A stretch of 64,000 nt of DNA from Nipponacmea schrenckii (GCA_030562195.1 JAUJPP010000012.1:14384001-14448000), one strand, 5' to 3'; numbered from the stretch's first letter, positions 35,675-47,390 are shown. A program made the numbers and translations. Notes: a model not told the origin generated them from the sequence alone.

Positions 35675-36386
35675 TAGGGTTGGGCAATATTACGGTTTTA
35701 CCGTGAAGACTGGTTCCAAAAAAATACCGGTAGTAGTATCATGGCAAAACTGAATACTCCTATACCGTGGATACCGTCAAGAATCACAGTTTTCATTTTT
35801 ATGAGAAATTAAACTGGTAAAATATCTGTTCTTTGCTGATTTAAGGTATATTTTCAGAAATACATTTATATTTTGTTGTTCTTAATCCACAACGTGTCAT
35901 GTGACAATACATGTACTCGATTATCACGACCTCATTTCCCATGAAGTATACTACTATCAGTCTTGGCCTTGGGACTATCTTTCATGAATTTTTCCAGCAT
36001 GTGACATTTGGCACTCTTTTTAAGGCTTAATCAGTAAAGTTGGGTTTATTCAATTGGAATAAAAAATACCAGTGATCAAGAAAGAAAAAAAATAAGGAAA
36101 TAATACATGTATCTTGCATATAACCTATTAATGTGATAATGTCCATTTACATTAAAAATTTGGTCACAAAAAAAATACCGTGAATATCATGATTATACCC
36201 AATTTCACCTGAAATACGCAATTTCACCTGAAATACCCAATTTCACCTGAAATACCCAATTTCACCTGAAATACCCAATTTCACCTGAAATACCCAATTT
36301 CACCTGAAATACCCAACTTCACCTGAAATACCCAATTTCACCTGAAATACCAGGGTATCAGAAAATCATGATACCGCCCATCCCTA
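35675..36386. mobile_element. Non-autonomous hAT-type element
   Basis: The ends are 'tagggttgggc' (35675) and the inverse of 'tagggatgggc' (36376-36386), the usual hAT-like terminus. An 8-bp direct duplication CCGGAACA flanks the element exactly (35667-35674 and 36387-36394). Subterminal sequence is rich in 'ataccg'/'cggtat' motifs. The 712-bp interior lacks transposase sequence and contains a 19-bp minisatellite. Confidence 0.85.
36198..36352. repeat. 19-bp minisatellite inside the hAT element
   Basis: About eight copies of 'cccaatttcacctgaaata', nearly perfect, close to the right end of the element. Confidence 0.95.
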
Positions 36387-36394
36387 CCGGAACA

Positions 36395-37095
36395 TAGATC
36401 TATATCTGTCCATCTAATACTTGTTTATTTTTAGATGAATTTCCTATCACCAAGCCACTACAGCTCTTTAGGATTTTGTGACAAGCACAAAAAATGTATT
36501 CTGAAAAACATAACACACTAAATGCATCTTTTGTTCTGGACAGCAGTTGACTGATCATCAAATAGTTAAACTTTCAAGACCCCTGTCTTCAGGCTCTAAC
36601 TGAAGTGGCTGAATCAAAAAAATTTGAAAAGAAAGTTTGCAACTTGTATCAGATGTTGCATCATTTTGTTAGATCCTAGGTGGCAGTTAAATTTGAAGTG
36701 AACAAAAAATATAAAAGTAGTAAGAGTATATTTAGATTTACAACACCACCTCCACTCTACATAAACAATACCAAAATTATGTTTCGATCATAAATCCTCC
36801 AGTAAAAATAAAATGTATTTTTTTTCTAAAAGAAAATCAAAATGGAAAAACATGGAATGAAAAGGTTGGGTATCACATAGCACCTGCATCATGTCTGTTT
36901 TTTTTTTGTATATACATAATTTGAAGTTTAACAATAGACTGGTAATCAGCACTGACTTGCAACATAATAGAGCAAAATTAATTTCTCTTAAACTCCATCT
37001 GTGACAGATTTTGTCTTGGTTGAAAACCAATATCCTGATGAAGAACGCCCACTTGGTGCATAATGACCTCTCTCCTGTTTAATTTGTGATTACTT
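36395..37095. other. Non-coding, no feature recognised
   Basis: Unique AT-rich sequence. An 80-codon frame on the - strand (36788-37030) has no recognised domain. Confidence 0.4.
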
Positions 37096-37835
37096 AAACC
37101 AGTATTCTGGTCCTACTTTACTGTCCCTAATTTAGCTACTTAAGACATGTAATACTATGAAGTGTACAATTCAGTAAATATTACTAATGGTATTCTTTTT
37201 CAATTTTTTCTGTCAATGAGATTTGTTCTTGCACAGTAGCAAGCATAAATATTTTTAAATTTTGGATTTTAATAAAACCAGTTTTATGGACCTACTTTTC
37301 TTTTCCTAATGAAGACATGCAATGTAATGAAGACATGCAATGTAATGAAGTCATGCAATGTAATGAAGACATGCAATGTAATGAAGACATGCAATGTAAT
37401 GAAGACATGCATTGTAATGAAGACATGCAAAAAAGTAATGAAGACATGCAATGTAATGAATGTAATGAAGACATGCAATGTAATGAAGATACGCAATGTA
37501 ATGAAGACATGCAATGTAATGAAGACATGCAATGTAATGAAGTCATGCAATGTAATGAAGTCATGCAATGTAATGAAGACATGCAATGTAATGAAGACAT
37601 GCAATGTAATGAAGTCATGCAATGTAATGAAGTCATGCAATGTAATGAAGTTATGCAAAGTAATGCAGTATGCAATGAGGAAATTTTGACATGATAACAA
37701 TAAAAAGATATTTAAATTTACACAGCTGAACATTCAGATCCTTTCAACCATTGTCCCTGATTGAGCTCATGAAGACATGCAGTGTGCAATGAGAGAATGT
37801 GGGAAATTTTGACAGATCAGCAGATTTAGGAATGA
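37096..37835 (-). mobile_element. SINE-derived fragments around a minisatellite
   Basis: Three pieces match the main SINE's 3' half: about 37098-37165, about 37270-37315 ('tggacctacttttcttttcc' then 'taatgaagacatg') with its continuation at 37660-37690 ('cagtatgcaatgaggaaatt'), and about 37738-37835 ('gaagacatgcagtgtgcaat'). The middle copy has been split by internal expansion. Confidence 0.65.
37309..37672. repeat. 18-bp minisatellite expanded from a SINE segment
   Basis: About 20 copies of 'aatgaagacatgcaatgt' with a few variants ('gtcatg' for 'gacatg'). Sequence on either side continues as the SINE. The neighbouring SINE fragment at 37765-37790 contains a single copy of the unit ('atgaagacatgcagtgtg'). 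All three frames on each strand stay open, hence several spurious 120-150 codon ORFs. Confidence 0.9.
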
Positions 37836-37961
37836 AAGGTGGTAACATTGCAGTTGAGAAATGCTACAAAACCACAAGCACAGGCAGGATGGCAGAACCT
37901 TCAGTTTTAGGGTCCTTATTTCTTTCCCTCCTGTAGCCAATTAAGAAATTGAACACCATCT

Positions 37962-38250
37962 TTAAAGGAATAATAGGTCATAGGATGAACATAAAATTTT
38001 AGTTCTTAAGAACGATCAATATGAGTAACAGAATCTCTTTAAATCTTGAAAACTAAGTCATTTTTTTAAAAACAATAAATCAATTTATTAAGCGTTTTTC
38101 AATAACTAAATGCATCTTTATGGATAACTACTTAGTTTTTGGATATTTATTTATTTTTTTATGTTATTTATGGCAACAGGTATATTTACTGATGAATAAA
38201 GCTCTTGCTGGCCAAATTTAAAATTTTCAAAATTTATGTTCGTTATCCCA
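37962..38250. mobile_element. MITE B2, uninterrupted copy
   Basis: It starts 'ttaaaggaataataggtcat' and ends near 'tgttcgttatccc'. The inner inverted segments include 'caggtatatttactgatgaa' on the right. It matches MITE B1 across the point where B1 is interrupted. The right TTAA is lost to mutation. Confidence 0.75.
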
Positions 38251-38379
38251 AAAAAAGCTTTATTCATGCCAACCCTTCTGCATAACTCACAAGAGGTAAA
38301 GTCAGGTTGAAAAATCCAAAAGTATTCTTTCATAATTTTGTAATATACTGATGTGTATGAAATAATATTATTATTTTTA

Positions 38380-38475
38380 TTGTCTCGACCTTTGCACGGA
38401 TTAAATGCCGAACATTCAGGTAAGCGAGCAAGTATTAAATTCACTGGTTCCTGGCCCTGCATCATTGACACGGGA
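38380..38475 (-). mobile_element. SINE fragment, tRNA-head region
   Basis: The phrases 'tctcgacctttgcacggatt', 'attcaggtaagcgagcaagt' and 'cctgcatcattgacacggg' follow the head of the main SINE family, rearranged and diverged. Confidence 0.55.
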
Positions 38476-39273
38476 CAATGAAGAGTCCAAAGAATGAGCA
38501 AGTACTAATTCTTGGATACAGTAGAAACTGTATAAAGAGACTACTCAAGCAGTAATGTCTCTAATTATTAGAAAAGATATAAAATGTTATAAAATAATAG
38601 GCAGCAATCCTGAATGATGTAGTCATGAAACAAGTGAAATTGATGCAAAAATAGCAGACAGGGAAAGTACAATAGTCAGCTTGTACCAACATCACTCAAG
38701 GGAACAGTATAAAATAGACTCTTAATGAAGGTGATCTTTTAGAAAAGTATTGAAGCAGATATGTATTAAAATAATCTTGTGATAATTAGAATTACTGATA
38801 AACTATAATTTTGTTTATCTCACCTTTTTATGACCGGATGTGATGTTTATACAAAGGGAGATAATGAAAACAGTTAAGTTCGCTTAATTGATTCATTTGA
38901 ATTTACAAGATTGTAAATACACGTTGGCTGGTTGGGTAATGAAGGTGGTCGCTTATCAGTACCGTAGTAAAATATATTGAAAAGTCGGAGGGGGGACATT
39001 ATTGTGGTCACATATATTCCTTAATAAAGGTGGTCAAGTGAGCAGTATTCACCATATTACCAAATATAATATGACTGGACTAATGTGACTTTAAAAATAG
39101 AGAGTTGACCCCATTTCAAAATGGTGGAAAACGTCTGCAACATTTTCACTTCCTGATTAAAAATGTTCATCTATATATTTATTGCAGTCTACTGCAAGCT
39201 GCTCATAAGAGACCTTTTCTTTTATTTGCTTTTAATAAGAATTTGTTTTTCAATTTTTTCCCATAAGTTAGAA
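38476..39273. other. Non-coding, no feature recognised
   Basis: Unique AT-rich DNA with no exon or repeat identified. Confidence 0.4.
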
Positions 39274-39505
39274 GATAGCTTGCCAAGCAAAGTAACATAC
39301 ACCCATACATAACCATTGTTAAATCATTTTTTCCTTTGACATAGCATTTATATAAACAAACAAACCCTCATCTAAATCATCAATTTCTAACTTGATTTCT
39401 GCCTTAACCATTCCAATGCTCACACCAAGCTTCATTAAAATCCATTTAAATTGTAGCTTCTATTGTACCCACAAAAAATGTTGACCAACGTATCAAAGGG
39501 GATAT
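39274..39505 (+). mobile_element. Truncated, decayed helentron-like copy
   Basis: The 5' end 'gatagcttgccaagcaaagt' and one core-repeat piece ('ccaatgctcacaccaagctt', 'tgtagcttctattg') are recognisable. The 3' palindrome is missing. Confidence 0.6.
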
Positions 39506-40690
39506 AAAATCAGAGGATTTCTTTCTACCAATTGGACAATGATTTTCCAGAATTATACTTCCAATTCATCAACTCATGTTTATGACAATCCTTTCTACCA
39601 GCTGGTCCATGGCAAAACAACTTAGCATTTTCTGACTTGTAAATTAGTCATACCCTTAGCTGGGTAGAGGAAAGATGACTTATTCAAGGTTACCAGACTT
39701 TCACACTCAAAACCAAGATAAGAAACCACTACCACCATTGTTAGAAGTAACCAAGCCAATGACTTCTCTAACCAACTTACTAAACCACTTCCTCCAAATT
39801 TCAATGCCAGTGATCAGTAAATATTAAATGATTCAATGAACAAAGAAACAATTCCTGCAAATGAGGTAAATTTGTGTCTGCCTTCTGATCATCTGGTTCA
39901 AGTCTATCCAGTTCATAAGGCATAAATAAACAACCAAGGTGCGGAAAAAGGCACCAAAGGGTCCATCGTTCACGATTTTACAATAGGACAGCGATGTCTC
40001 CAATGATTTTGGAAAAATCTAAATGTTTTGGTTTTGATGACTGTAGATCCTGTGATTGTGTTCCCATTTTGGTGTCCACAAAGGAATCTCGTCATGAGGA
40101 GGAGACTGTTGGTCTCAAGTCATGGGATTTTCACAGCTATTCAACTTCTTAATTAAATTAAATTTAAATAAAAAGGGTAGCAGATGTATATATGTATTTA
40201 TAAAAAGCTTTAAGAAATTTTATTGAGTTAGTGATTTGGCATCAGTAGTGATTTGGCATTGCACAACTATTCTCAAATCCCTTTTTATGTTCTCTTACCT
40301 GCATCTGATCATCAACACTTTCTTGTTTCAGCCAATCTGAGCACTTGACAGAAATACTTTAAAATTAATTACACAAATTATCAAGTGCTCTGATTGGCTG
40401 TATCCGCTGGTAAACAATCCAATCGAATTGCTGATTGTAAATGTAGAAGGTGGGCCACTGTAAGATAATAATTAATACATTGACCATTATAAAGATAGCA
40501 GCTGATACGGCTCATGTAACATTTCAGACAGACGCATTGTTGCATAGATTAAAATAAACTTATTCTTATAGATTACAATTACTGGTACTAACTTTGTTTT
40601 TGCGACCATTCAACCATTGTTCTCTGGTCTTTATCAAGCAATGAATAATATTATGAAGATTATATCATCTGAAACCATCAGGAAACAGAA
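39506..40690. other. Non-coding, one short hairpin
   Basis: The only structure seen is a 72-bp inverted repeat at 40331-40402. Its arms are 'cagccaatctgagcacttga' and the near-exact reverse complement. A 60-codon - strand frame (39622-39804) has no recognised domain. Confidence 0.5.
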
Positions 40691-41245
40691 AAGGGTTCAA
40701 GGTATGGCAATGTTATATACATGAGTAAAAGATACATATCGGTACAACACAGCTAAAATAGCAGACTCCATTTCAAACAGACAGGCAAAATGTGGCGTTC
40801 ATTTTCATTATCTAAAACCATCAGTTACAGAATTAGGAGCAAGGTATGGCAATGTTATATACATGAGTAAAAGATACATATCGGTACAACACAGCTAAAA
40901 TAGCAGACTCCATTTCAAACAGACAGCCAAAATGTGGCGTTCAATTTCATTATCTATAACCATCAGTTACAGAATTAGGAGCAAGGTATGGCAATGTTAT
41001 ATCCACAAGTAATAGATACATATTGGCAAAACACAACTAAATAGCAGACTCCATTTCAAACAGACAGACATAAGTGTGGCGTTCGTTTTTATTATCTTAA
41101 ACCATCAGTTACAGAATTAGGAGCAAGGTATGGCAATGTTATATCCACAGGTAATAGATACATATTGGCAAAACACAACTAAAATAGCAGACTCCATTTC
41201 AAACAGACAGACAAAATATTGCGTTGAATTTTAAATTTCCTAAAC
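40690..41245. repeat. 142-bp tandem repeat, four copies
   Basis: The phrase 'ggtatggcaatgttatat' occurs at 40701, 40843, 40985 and 41127, exactly 142 bp apart. The first two units are almost identical and the later ones slightly diverged. Confidence 0.93.
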
Positions 41246-41454
41246 CTAAATCAGTTACAACATTGCGTCTGTGAAATGCTATCAGTAGTCACGAAATGTC
41301 TCAAATTAACGAAATCATCTTGAAGCAGATGTGATGTCGTCAAAAGAAATTAACTTCGGTTTCTTCCCATTCTGATTAACTTTAGTACTGATGGTTTTAA
41401 TGAACAGCAACCAGACTTAACATAATTACAAGGAGAAACTCTCGTTCAATTCAC

Positions 41455-41880
41455 TGTAAGTCAATTACCGACATGACAATCGCTCTCAGTACCTTAGTAT
41501 TGACAATTCTTAATACAAAATAACGATCTTTAAATTCATAATTGATGGTCAGGGTTTTAAACACTGGATTCTGTATTCGATCCAATAAACAGGTGAACTA
41601 CTAGTTGCAGTAAAGACATTACAAAAATCTAAGTCATGACCACTACCTTCAATCCAGTATGGCCAATACTTAATACAAAATTAAAATTATTTTTTAAATT
41701 TGTAATTGATGGCCAGGGTTTTAACAGTAGATTCTGTATTTACATATACCAAAATGTACAGATGAACTACTAGTTGCAGTAAAGACATTACAATAATCTT
41801 AGACATGACAACAACTTTCAGTCCAGTATGACCAATACCTAATACCAAATAACAATTATTTTTTAAATTCTTAGTGCTCA
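41455..41880. repeat. Tandem duplication of about 169 bp, 2-3 copies
   Basis: The phrase 'aactactagttgcagtaaag' plus 'acattaca' occurs near 41596 and 41765. 'aattgatggtcagggtttta' and similar phrases occur in each unit. The period is about 169 bp. Confidence 0.82.
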
Positions 41881-41939
41881 AAGGATAAAATGTGTTTAAA
41901 TATGCAAGAAGATGTGCAAAGCACTGGCATTTGTACAGA

Positions 41940-42290
41940 GGTTGGGGCAGGAGAGGGAGATCAGAAAGGCTTGGAGAGGAAGGGGAGAAGGGGTTGGAGA
42001 GGAAGAGGAGAAGTGGTTGGAGAGGAAGAGAAGTGGTTGGAGAGGAAGAGAAGGGGTTTGAGAGAAAGAGAAAGGGTTGGAGAAGAAGAGGAAAGGGGTT
42101 GGGGAGGAAGAGAAGGGGTTAGAGAAGAAGAGAAAAGTGGTTGGGGAGGAAGAGAAGGGGTTTGAGAGAAAGAGGAGAAGGGGTTGGAGAGGAAGAGAAG
42201 AAGGGGTTGGAGAGGAAGAGGAGAAGGGGTTGGAGAGGAAGAGGAGAAGGGGTTGGAGAGGAAGAGGAGAAGGGATTGGAGAGTTGTTTA
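41940..42290. repeat. Purine-only minisatellite, about 18-24 bp
   Basis: Units of 'ggttggagaggaagaggaga' with length variation run for about 350 bp. The + strand is almost pure purine. Arg/Glu/Gly-rich frames in all + frames are compositional artefacts. Confidence 0.95.
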
Positions 42291-42440
42291 ATTAGTAGTC
42301 AGACAACACAATTGAGTTTTAACATCTGCTGAGACTGGATTTGCAGAAATGGGGGAGGTGGCAGAGCAAATAATAGACAACTGCTTTTTACTCTACTGGA
42401 ACATAGATTGCCAAATCAACTATTCTTTCAATTATTCATT
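42291..42440. other. Non-coding spacer
   Basis: No feature recognised. Confidence 0.4.
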
Positions 42441-42449
42441 TGTTGGCTG

Positions 42450-43900
42450 TAAAGGGGCACAGATATATGAGATATATAAACAATCACACGATATATGGAT
42501 ATAACAATTACTTTAATAAAACATAACAGGCGACGTTTCAATAAGTATTCTCTGATCGTCTTCAGGCCAATTTTTTAGGGTGTGATACAATTCAACCAAA
42601 TAAATACAAAAAAGTAGAGAAGCCACTAAATTAGAACAATGCAACTTGAGAATAATCTACTATACAAACATTTATAAATACCTTAATTAAACCTATCATA
42701 TTCTTTGATCTTAAGATTAAAGAGTCAATTATAAATTAATTATTACCTATCCTATATGAAGCCATAACCTAACTTAACTTGACGTTTAACAATTATACAG
42801 AAAAGTTACACAAACTACATAAAAATACATTAGTATGCAAAGGTGGTTTATATGCAACCTAACATTAAATTAACACATGTCATTTGAGATTGTCATAAAT
42901 GGGGAATTAATATGCGATCGTATGCTTTCGATAGATAGAGTCCTTCATCTAAATTTAATTCAGGTTTATGTTTCTTGATCTGTACTGCTTCCATTAGTTT
43001 CCGTTCTTTTTTGTTAAAACTGTGACAGTTTAAAATTTTGACACTTTTTTCCAAATTAATTCTATGTCTTCGGTTTGCTTTAAGATGATCGGCAACTGCT
43101 GATTTCATTGTTGTTGATTTTGATAAATGTTCTTTTATGGGTTTTTCTAATGGACGTTTGGTTTCACCTATATATTTGGCATCACATGAACATTTGATAA
43201 GATATACACATCCTTTATCTTGAAAAATTTTTTCAATCTTTTCCCTTTAGACATTGGGGTTGAAGCATCTTTCTTTAAGGGTAGGCCCCTTTTTAAATTT
43301 AAATGGGGTTTATTTTTTGATCTGTATGTTCCTTTAGTAACCCTTCTTTCTTTTTAAGGAGTCGTTTCAAATATAGGGAATTTTTTTCCAACATTAACTT
43401 TTTTGGTTTCAAGGAAACCTTTTTCTTGTTTTGTTTTTAAAAAGTTCAGTTTCTGCTTTTTCAAAAAGGGATTTGGTTTACCATCTTTTCAGAAATAACC
43501 CATTTAAAGAAACCATTTTCCTTAATAATTTTTTTCTTTTTTCCCTTTACCATTGGGGGTAAACATATCTTTAATAGGCCCTTTTGAAATGAGATATCCC
43601 ATGTTCCTTTAAATGGTTTCATCTTGGGAAACTTTTGCCAAAAGGGTTTTTACTTTAATAGAAACCTCTGGGTTTTTTCTCTTTTCTGCATTAAATAAAG
43701 AAAATCCCTTTACCACTTTTAAAAAATTTAAAAAAATTTGGGGAATAATTTTAATGGTTTAAAATTTGGGGGGTGCCCCATATTCAAAAAAAGCTTTTCA
43801 AAAACTAGAGTTAAAAGATATATAAGATTTTTAAATGGGTAAATGGAAACTGTGTCAAAAGATTATTTTTCGGGTTTAAATTATTCTCTTCATTGTCTTA
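42450..43900 (-). mobile_element. Penelope-like retroelement, degraded
   Basis: A GIY-YIG endonuclease-type frame lies at its 3' end on the - strand (see the fragment at 42893-43230). Downstream, about 42530-42575, is 'cctgaagacgatcagagaat' followed by 'gaaacgtc', a phrase I associate with 3' regions of such elements. Upstream (43240-43900, - strand) peptide-like stretches can be read only by changing frame repeatedly. The reverse transcriptase domain is not identifiable. The left and right limits are approximate. Confidence 0.6.
42893..43230 (-). pseudogene. GIY-YIG endonuclease end of a Penelope-like ORF
   Basis: The frame is continuous on the - strand from about 43230 to the stop at 42893. 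It has the GIY-YIG signature as 'GCVYLIKC' followed by 'KYIGET', then an Arg, then 'AVADHLKANRRHRINLE', then 'KERKLMEAVQIKKHKPELN', ending 'YDRILIPHL'. This order is the GIY-YIG module found at the C-terminus of Penelope-like reverse transcriptases. An internal Met (43108) is not a real start; the frame enters from a longer polyprotein whose upstream part is frame-shifted here. No function is expected as it stands. Confidence 0.78.
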
Positions 43901-44100
43901 AACAGACAAATTGGGTTAATTCCCTGATTATTTTAATTAATAAAGGCAGGGTTTTAAAATTTTGTAAAACCTTTCAAGATCTAAAGTTATTGATAAATAT
44001 GAGCTTAGAAGATATAAAACATTTGGGAACATGAATGTAAAAATTTGGGATTTTTCAGTCTTACAATTCCCTTTGTTACAATATATTGGAACCTGAGATT
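43231..44100. other. Homopolymer-rich stretch, decayed element or poor consensus
   Basis: The sequence becomes unusually rich in runs of 3-7 identical bases (ttttt, aaaa, gggg, ccc), unlike the flanks. - strand peptide fragments appear between frameshifts. This may be a decayed retroelement ORF or low-accuracy consensus sequence. The 63-codon + frame at 43843-44034 is not recognised. Confidence 0.45.
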
Positions 44101-44139
44101 TTCTTATAAACTATTTAGATAAATTTTGTACCTTCGGTC

Positions 44140-44570
44140 TATTCTAGCCATCTTATAACAGTCAAGAGAGATGTAAAACTTTACCAGCCTCTAAAAAATT
44201 GGCTTTCCATTCTAGCCTTTCAATATCATTAGCCCAAAAATTAGGTCTGTACTATTCCAGACCGATGTAGGCTGTCTATTCTAGCCTCTGATAACAAATT
44301 AAAGACAGATGTAGGCTGTCTTTTCCCCTTGACATCTGTTTTTAAAACTATTTAGACAGATTAAGGCTGCCTATTCCAGCCTCTGATGTAGGCTGTCTAT
44401 TTCAGCCTCTTATAACTAATTAGACAGATGAAGGCTGTCTATTCTAGCATCTGATACCTATTTAGACAGATGAAGGCTGTCTATTCCAGCCTCTAATGAA
44501 GGCTGCCTATTCCAGCCTCTGCTGTAGGCTGTCTATTCCAGCCTCTGATAACTATTTGAACAGATTTTTT
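44140..44570. repeat. Irregular minisatellite, about 20-43 bp
   Basis: The phrases 'ggctgtctattccagcctct' and 'gataactatttagacagatg' alternate with variable spacing over about 400 bp. Confidence 0.8.
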
Positions 44571-45195
44571 AAAGGGCCTTTGGGTTTTATTTCCATCTGA
44601 TGACTTTTAACTAATTTTAATCAACAAAAATAACAGGCGGGGAAGATAAAGAGCCTTCCTGATAACTATTTTAATACAGAAAGAAAAAAACTATTTCCCT
44701 TTTTTCCAAAAAAAGAAATCCCTGTTGCCAAATTTAGACAAAAGCTGTAAAAAAATATGAAAGCAAATAACTATTTGGACAGAAAATGGCCATTTATGAT
44801 AAAGAGCAGAACAAATTCCTCACTGCACACTGCATGGTATTAATTAGGTGCAGAAAAGTAAAAACGTAATAAATAACCCACTTATTTCCTTTCCACAAAA
44901 AAAAGTAATGGCCGGCTGTTTGCCTAATTACATCAAAAGCTATCAAGAGAATATGAAGAGTAGTGATTATGATTCAACATAATTAGTCCAATCTATATCA
45001 TAACTGACATAAATGTATATCATTATTTTTTGATTGGACATGGACAGACATAGGTATATATCATTATCATTGAAATTAATTAAAACGATGTGTTTTCTAA
45101 AGACAGATAATTAGCACAGTATGTTTAGCAAATAGCTGACTTAATATTTCCCTGTATAATTATTATGAGCTTCATTAGGGAATGTAAATTTATAT
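44571..45195. other. Non-coding, SINE scrap
   Basis: At about 44815-44895 the order 'attcctcactgcacactgca', 'tgg', 'taggtgcagaaaagtaaaaa' matches a + oriented 3' part of the main SINE. Sequence at 44570-44780 is again homopolymer-rich. Nothing else recognised. Confidence 0.45.
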
Positions 45196-45214
45196 TGTCA
45201 CGAGTTTTCTTTCT

Positions 45215-47262
45215 TATTGAAGTTATACAGTATTCTAGTTTCACAATTTATCAATTTAAATATATATAATAGTCTAGTTGTTTGATTTATCAATTTAAAG
45301 AGATATAATAGTCTAGTTGTTTGATTTATCAATTTAAAGAGATATAGTAGTCTAGTTACTTGATTTATCAATTTAAAGAGATATAGTGGTCTAGTTACTT
45401 TATTTATCAATTTAAAGAGATATAGTAGTCTAGTTACTTGATTTGTCAATTTAAAGAGATATAATAATCTAGTTACTTGATTTATCAATTTAAAGAGATA
45501 TAATAGTCTAGTTGTTTGATTTATCAATTTAAAGAGATATAATAATCTAGTTACTTGATTTGTCAATTTAAGAAGATATACTAATCTAGTTACTTGATTT
45601 GTCAATTTAAAGAGATATAATAATCTAGTTACTTGATTTATCAATTTAAAGAGATATAGTGGTCTAGTTACTTGATTTGTCAATTTAAAGAGATATAATA
45701 ATCTAGTTACTTGATTTGTCAGTTTGAAGATATATAATAATCTAGTTACTTGATTTATCAATTTAAAGAGATATAATAATCTAGTTACTTGATTTATCAA
45801 TTTAAAGAGATATAATAATCTAGTTACTTGATTTGTCACTTTAAAGGGATATATTGGTCTAGTTACTTGATTTGTCAATTTAAAGAGATATAGTAATCTA
45901 GTTACTTGATTTGTCAATTTAAAGGGATATAATAATCTTGTTGCTTGATTTATCAATTTAAAGGGATATAATGTTCTTGTTAGTTGATTTATCAATTTAA
46001 AGGGATATAATAATCTTGTTGCTTGATTTATCAATTTAAAGGGATATAATGTTCTTGTTAGTTGATTTATCAATTTAAAGGGATATAATGTTCTTGTTAG
46101 TTGATTTATCAATTTAAAGGGATATAATGTTCTTTTAAGTTGATTTATCAATTTAAAGGGATATAATGTTCTTTTAAAGTTGATTTTCAATTTAAAGGAT
46201 ATAATGTTTTTGTTTTTTGATTTATCAATTTAAAGGGAAAAATGTTTTTGTTAGTTGATTTATCAATTTAAAGGGGTATAATGTTCTTGTTAGTTGATTT
46301 ATCAATTTAAAGGGATATAATGTTCTTGTTATTGATTTATAAATTTTAAAAGGGGGTATAATTTTTTGTTATTGATTTATAAATTTTAAAAGGGGGTATA
46401 ATGTTCTTGTTAGTTGATTTATCAATTTAAAGGGATATAATGTTCTTGTTAGTTGATTTATCAATTTAAAGGGGTATAATGTTCTTGTTAGTTGTTTTTA
46501 AATTTTAAAAGGGGGTATAATGTTTTTGTTATTGATTTATCAATTTAAAGGGATATAAATTGTTCTTGTTAAAAAGGTTGATTTTTTTTCAATTTAAAGG
46601 GATATGATGTTCTTCTTAGTTGATGTATCAATTTAAAGAGATATAATAGTCTAGTTACTGGATTTATCAATTTAAAGAGATATAGTGGTCTAATTACTTG
46701 ATTTATCAATTTAAAGAGATATAATGTTCTTGGTAGTTGATTTGTTAATTTGAAGAGATATAGTGGTCTAGTTGCTTGATTTATCAATTAAAGGAGATAT
46801 AGTGGTCTAGCTACCTGATTTATCAATTTAAAGAGATATAGTAATCTAGTTACTTGATTTATCAATTTAAAGAGATATAATAATCTAGTTTTTAACCCGG
46901 GGATTTATCAATTTAAAGAGATATAATAATCTAGTTACTTGATTTATCAATTTAAAGAGATATAATAATCTAGTTACTTGATTTATCAATTTAAAGGGAT
47001 ATAATAACCTAGTTGCTTGATTTATCAATTTAAAGAGATATAATAATCTAGTTACTTGATTTTTCAATTTAAAGGGATATAATAGTCTAGTTACCTGATT
47101 TATGAATTTAAAGGGATATAGTAGTCTAGTTACTTGATTTATGAATTCAAAGAGGTGTAGTAGTCTAGTTACTTGATTTTTCAATTTAAAGAGATATAGT
47201 CGTCCAGTTACTTGAATTATCAATTTAAAGAGATATAGAGGTCTAGTAACTATCAATTCCAA
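45215..47262. repeat. 39-bp minisatellite, about 50 copies
   Basis: Variants of 'gatttatcaatttaaagaga' plus 'tataataatctagttactt' are repeated for 2 kb. Because 39 is 13 codons, the - strand keeps a 330-codon frame (45198-46190) and others (46569-46787, 46885-47262). They encode only a 13-residue repeat with Leu/Tyr/Phe/Lys. Units at 46190-46600 carry extra homopolymer length and deletions that break the period. Confidence 0.96.
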
Positions 47263-47390
47263 GTGATTTAGTCTTTATAGTTATGTATCTGCAAAATTTA
47301 AACTGCAACTGACTTCTTTCTTATTCCTTGACTGCAAAAAGTCATTTTCTTGCACCATTGTAATTTGTTAAGGAGCGATTTGATTGGATT

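Noticed and set aside
41890..42332. Arg/Glu/Gly-rich ORFs
   Set aside because: The purine-only minisatellite yields charged repeats in every + frame.
45198..46190. 330-codon - strand frame with a 13-residue repeat
   Set aside because: It is the product of the 39-bp tandem array. The same array fragments into other frames where indels occur.
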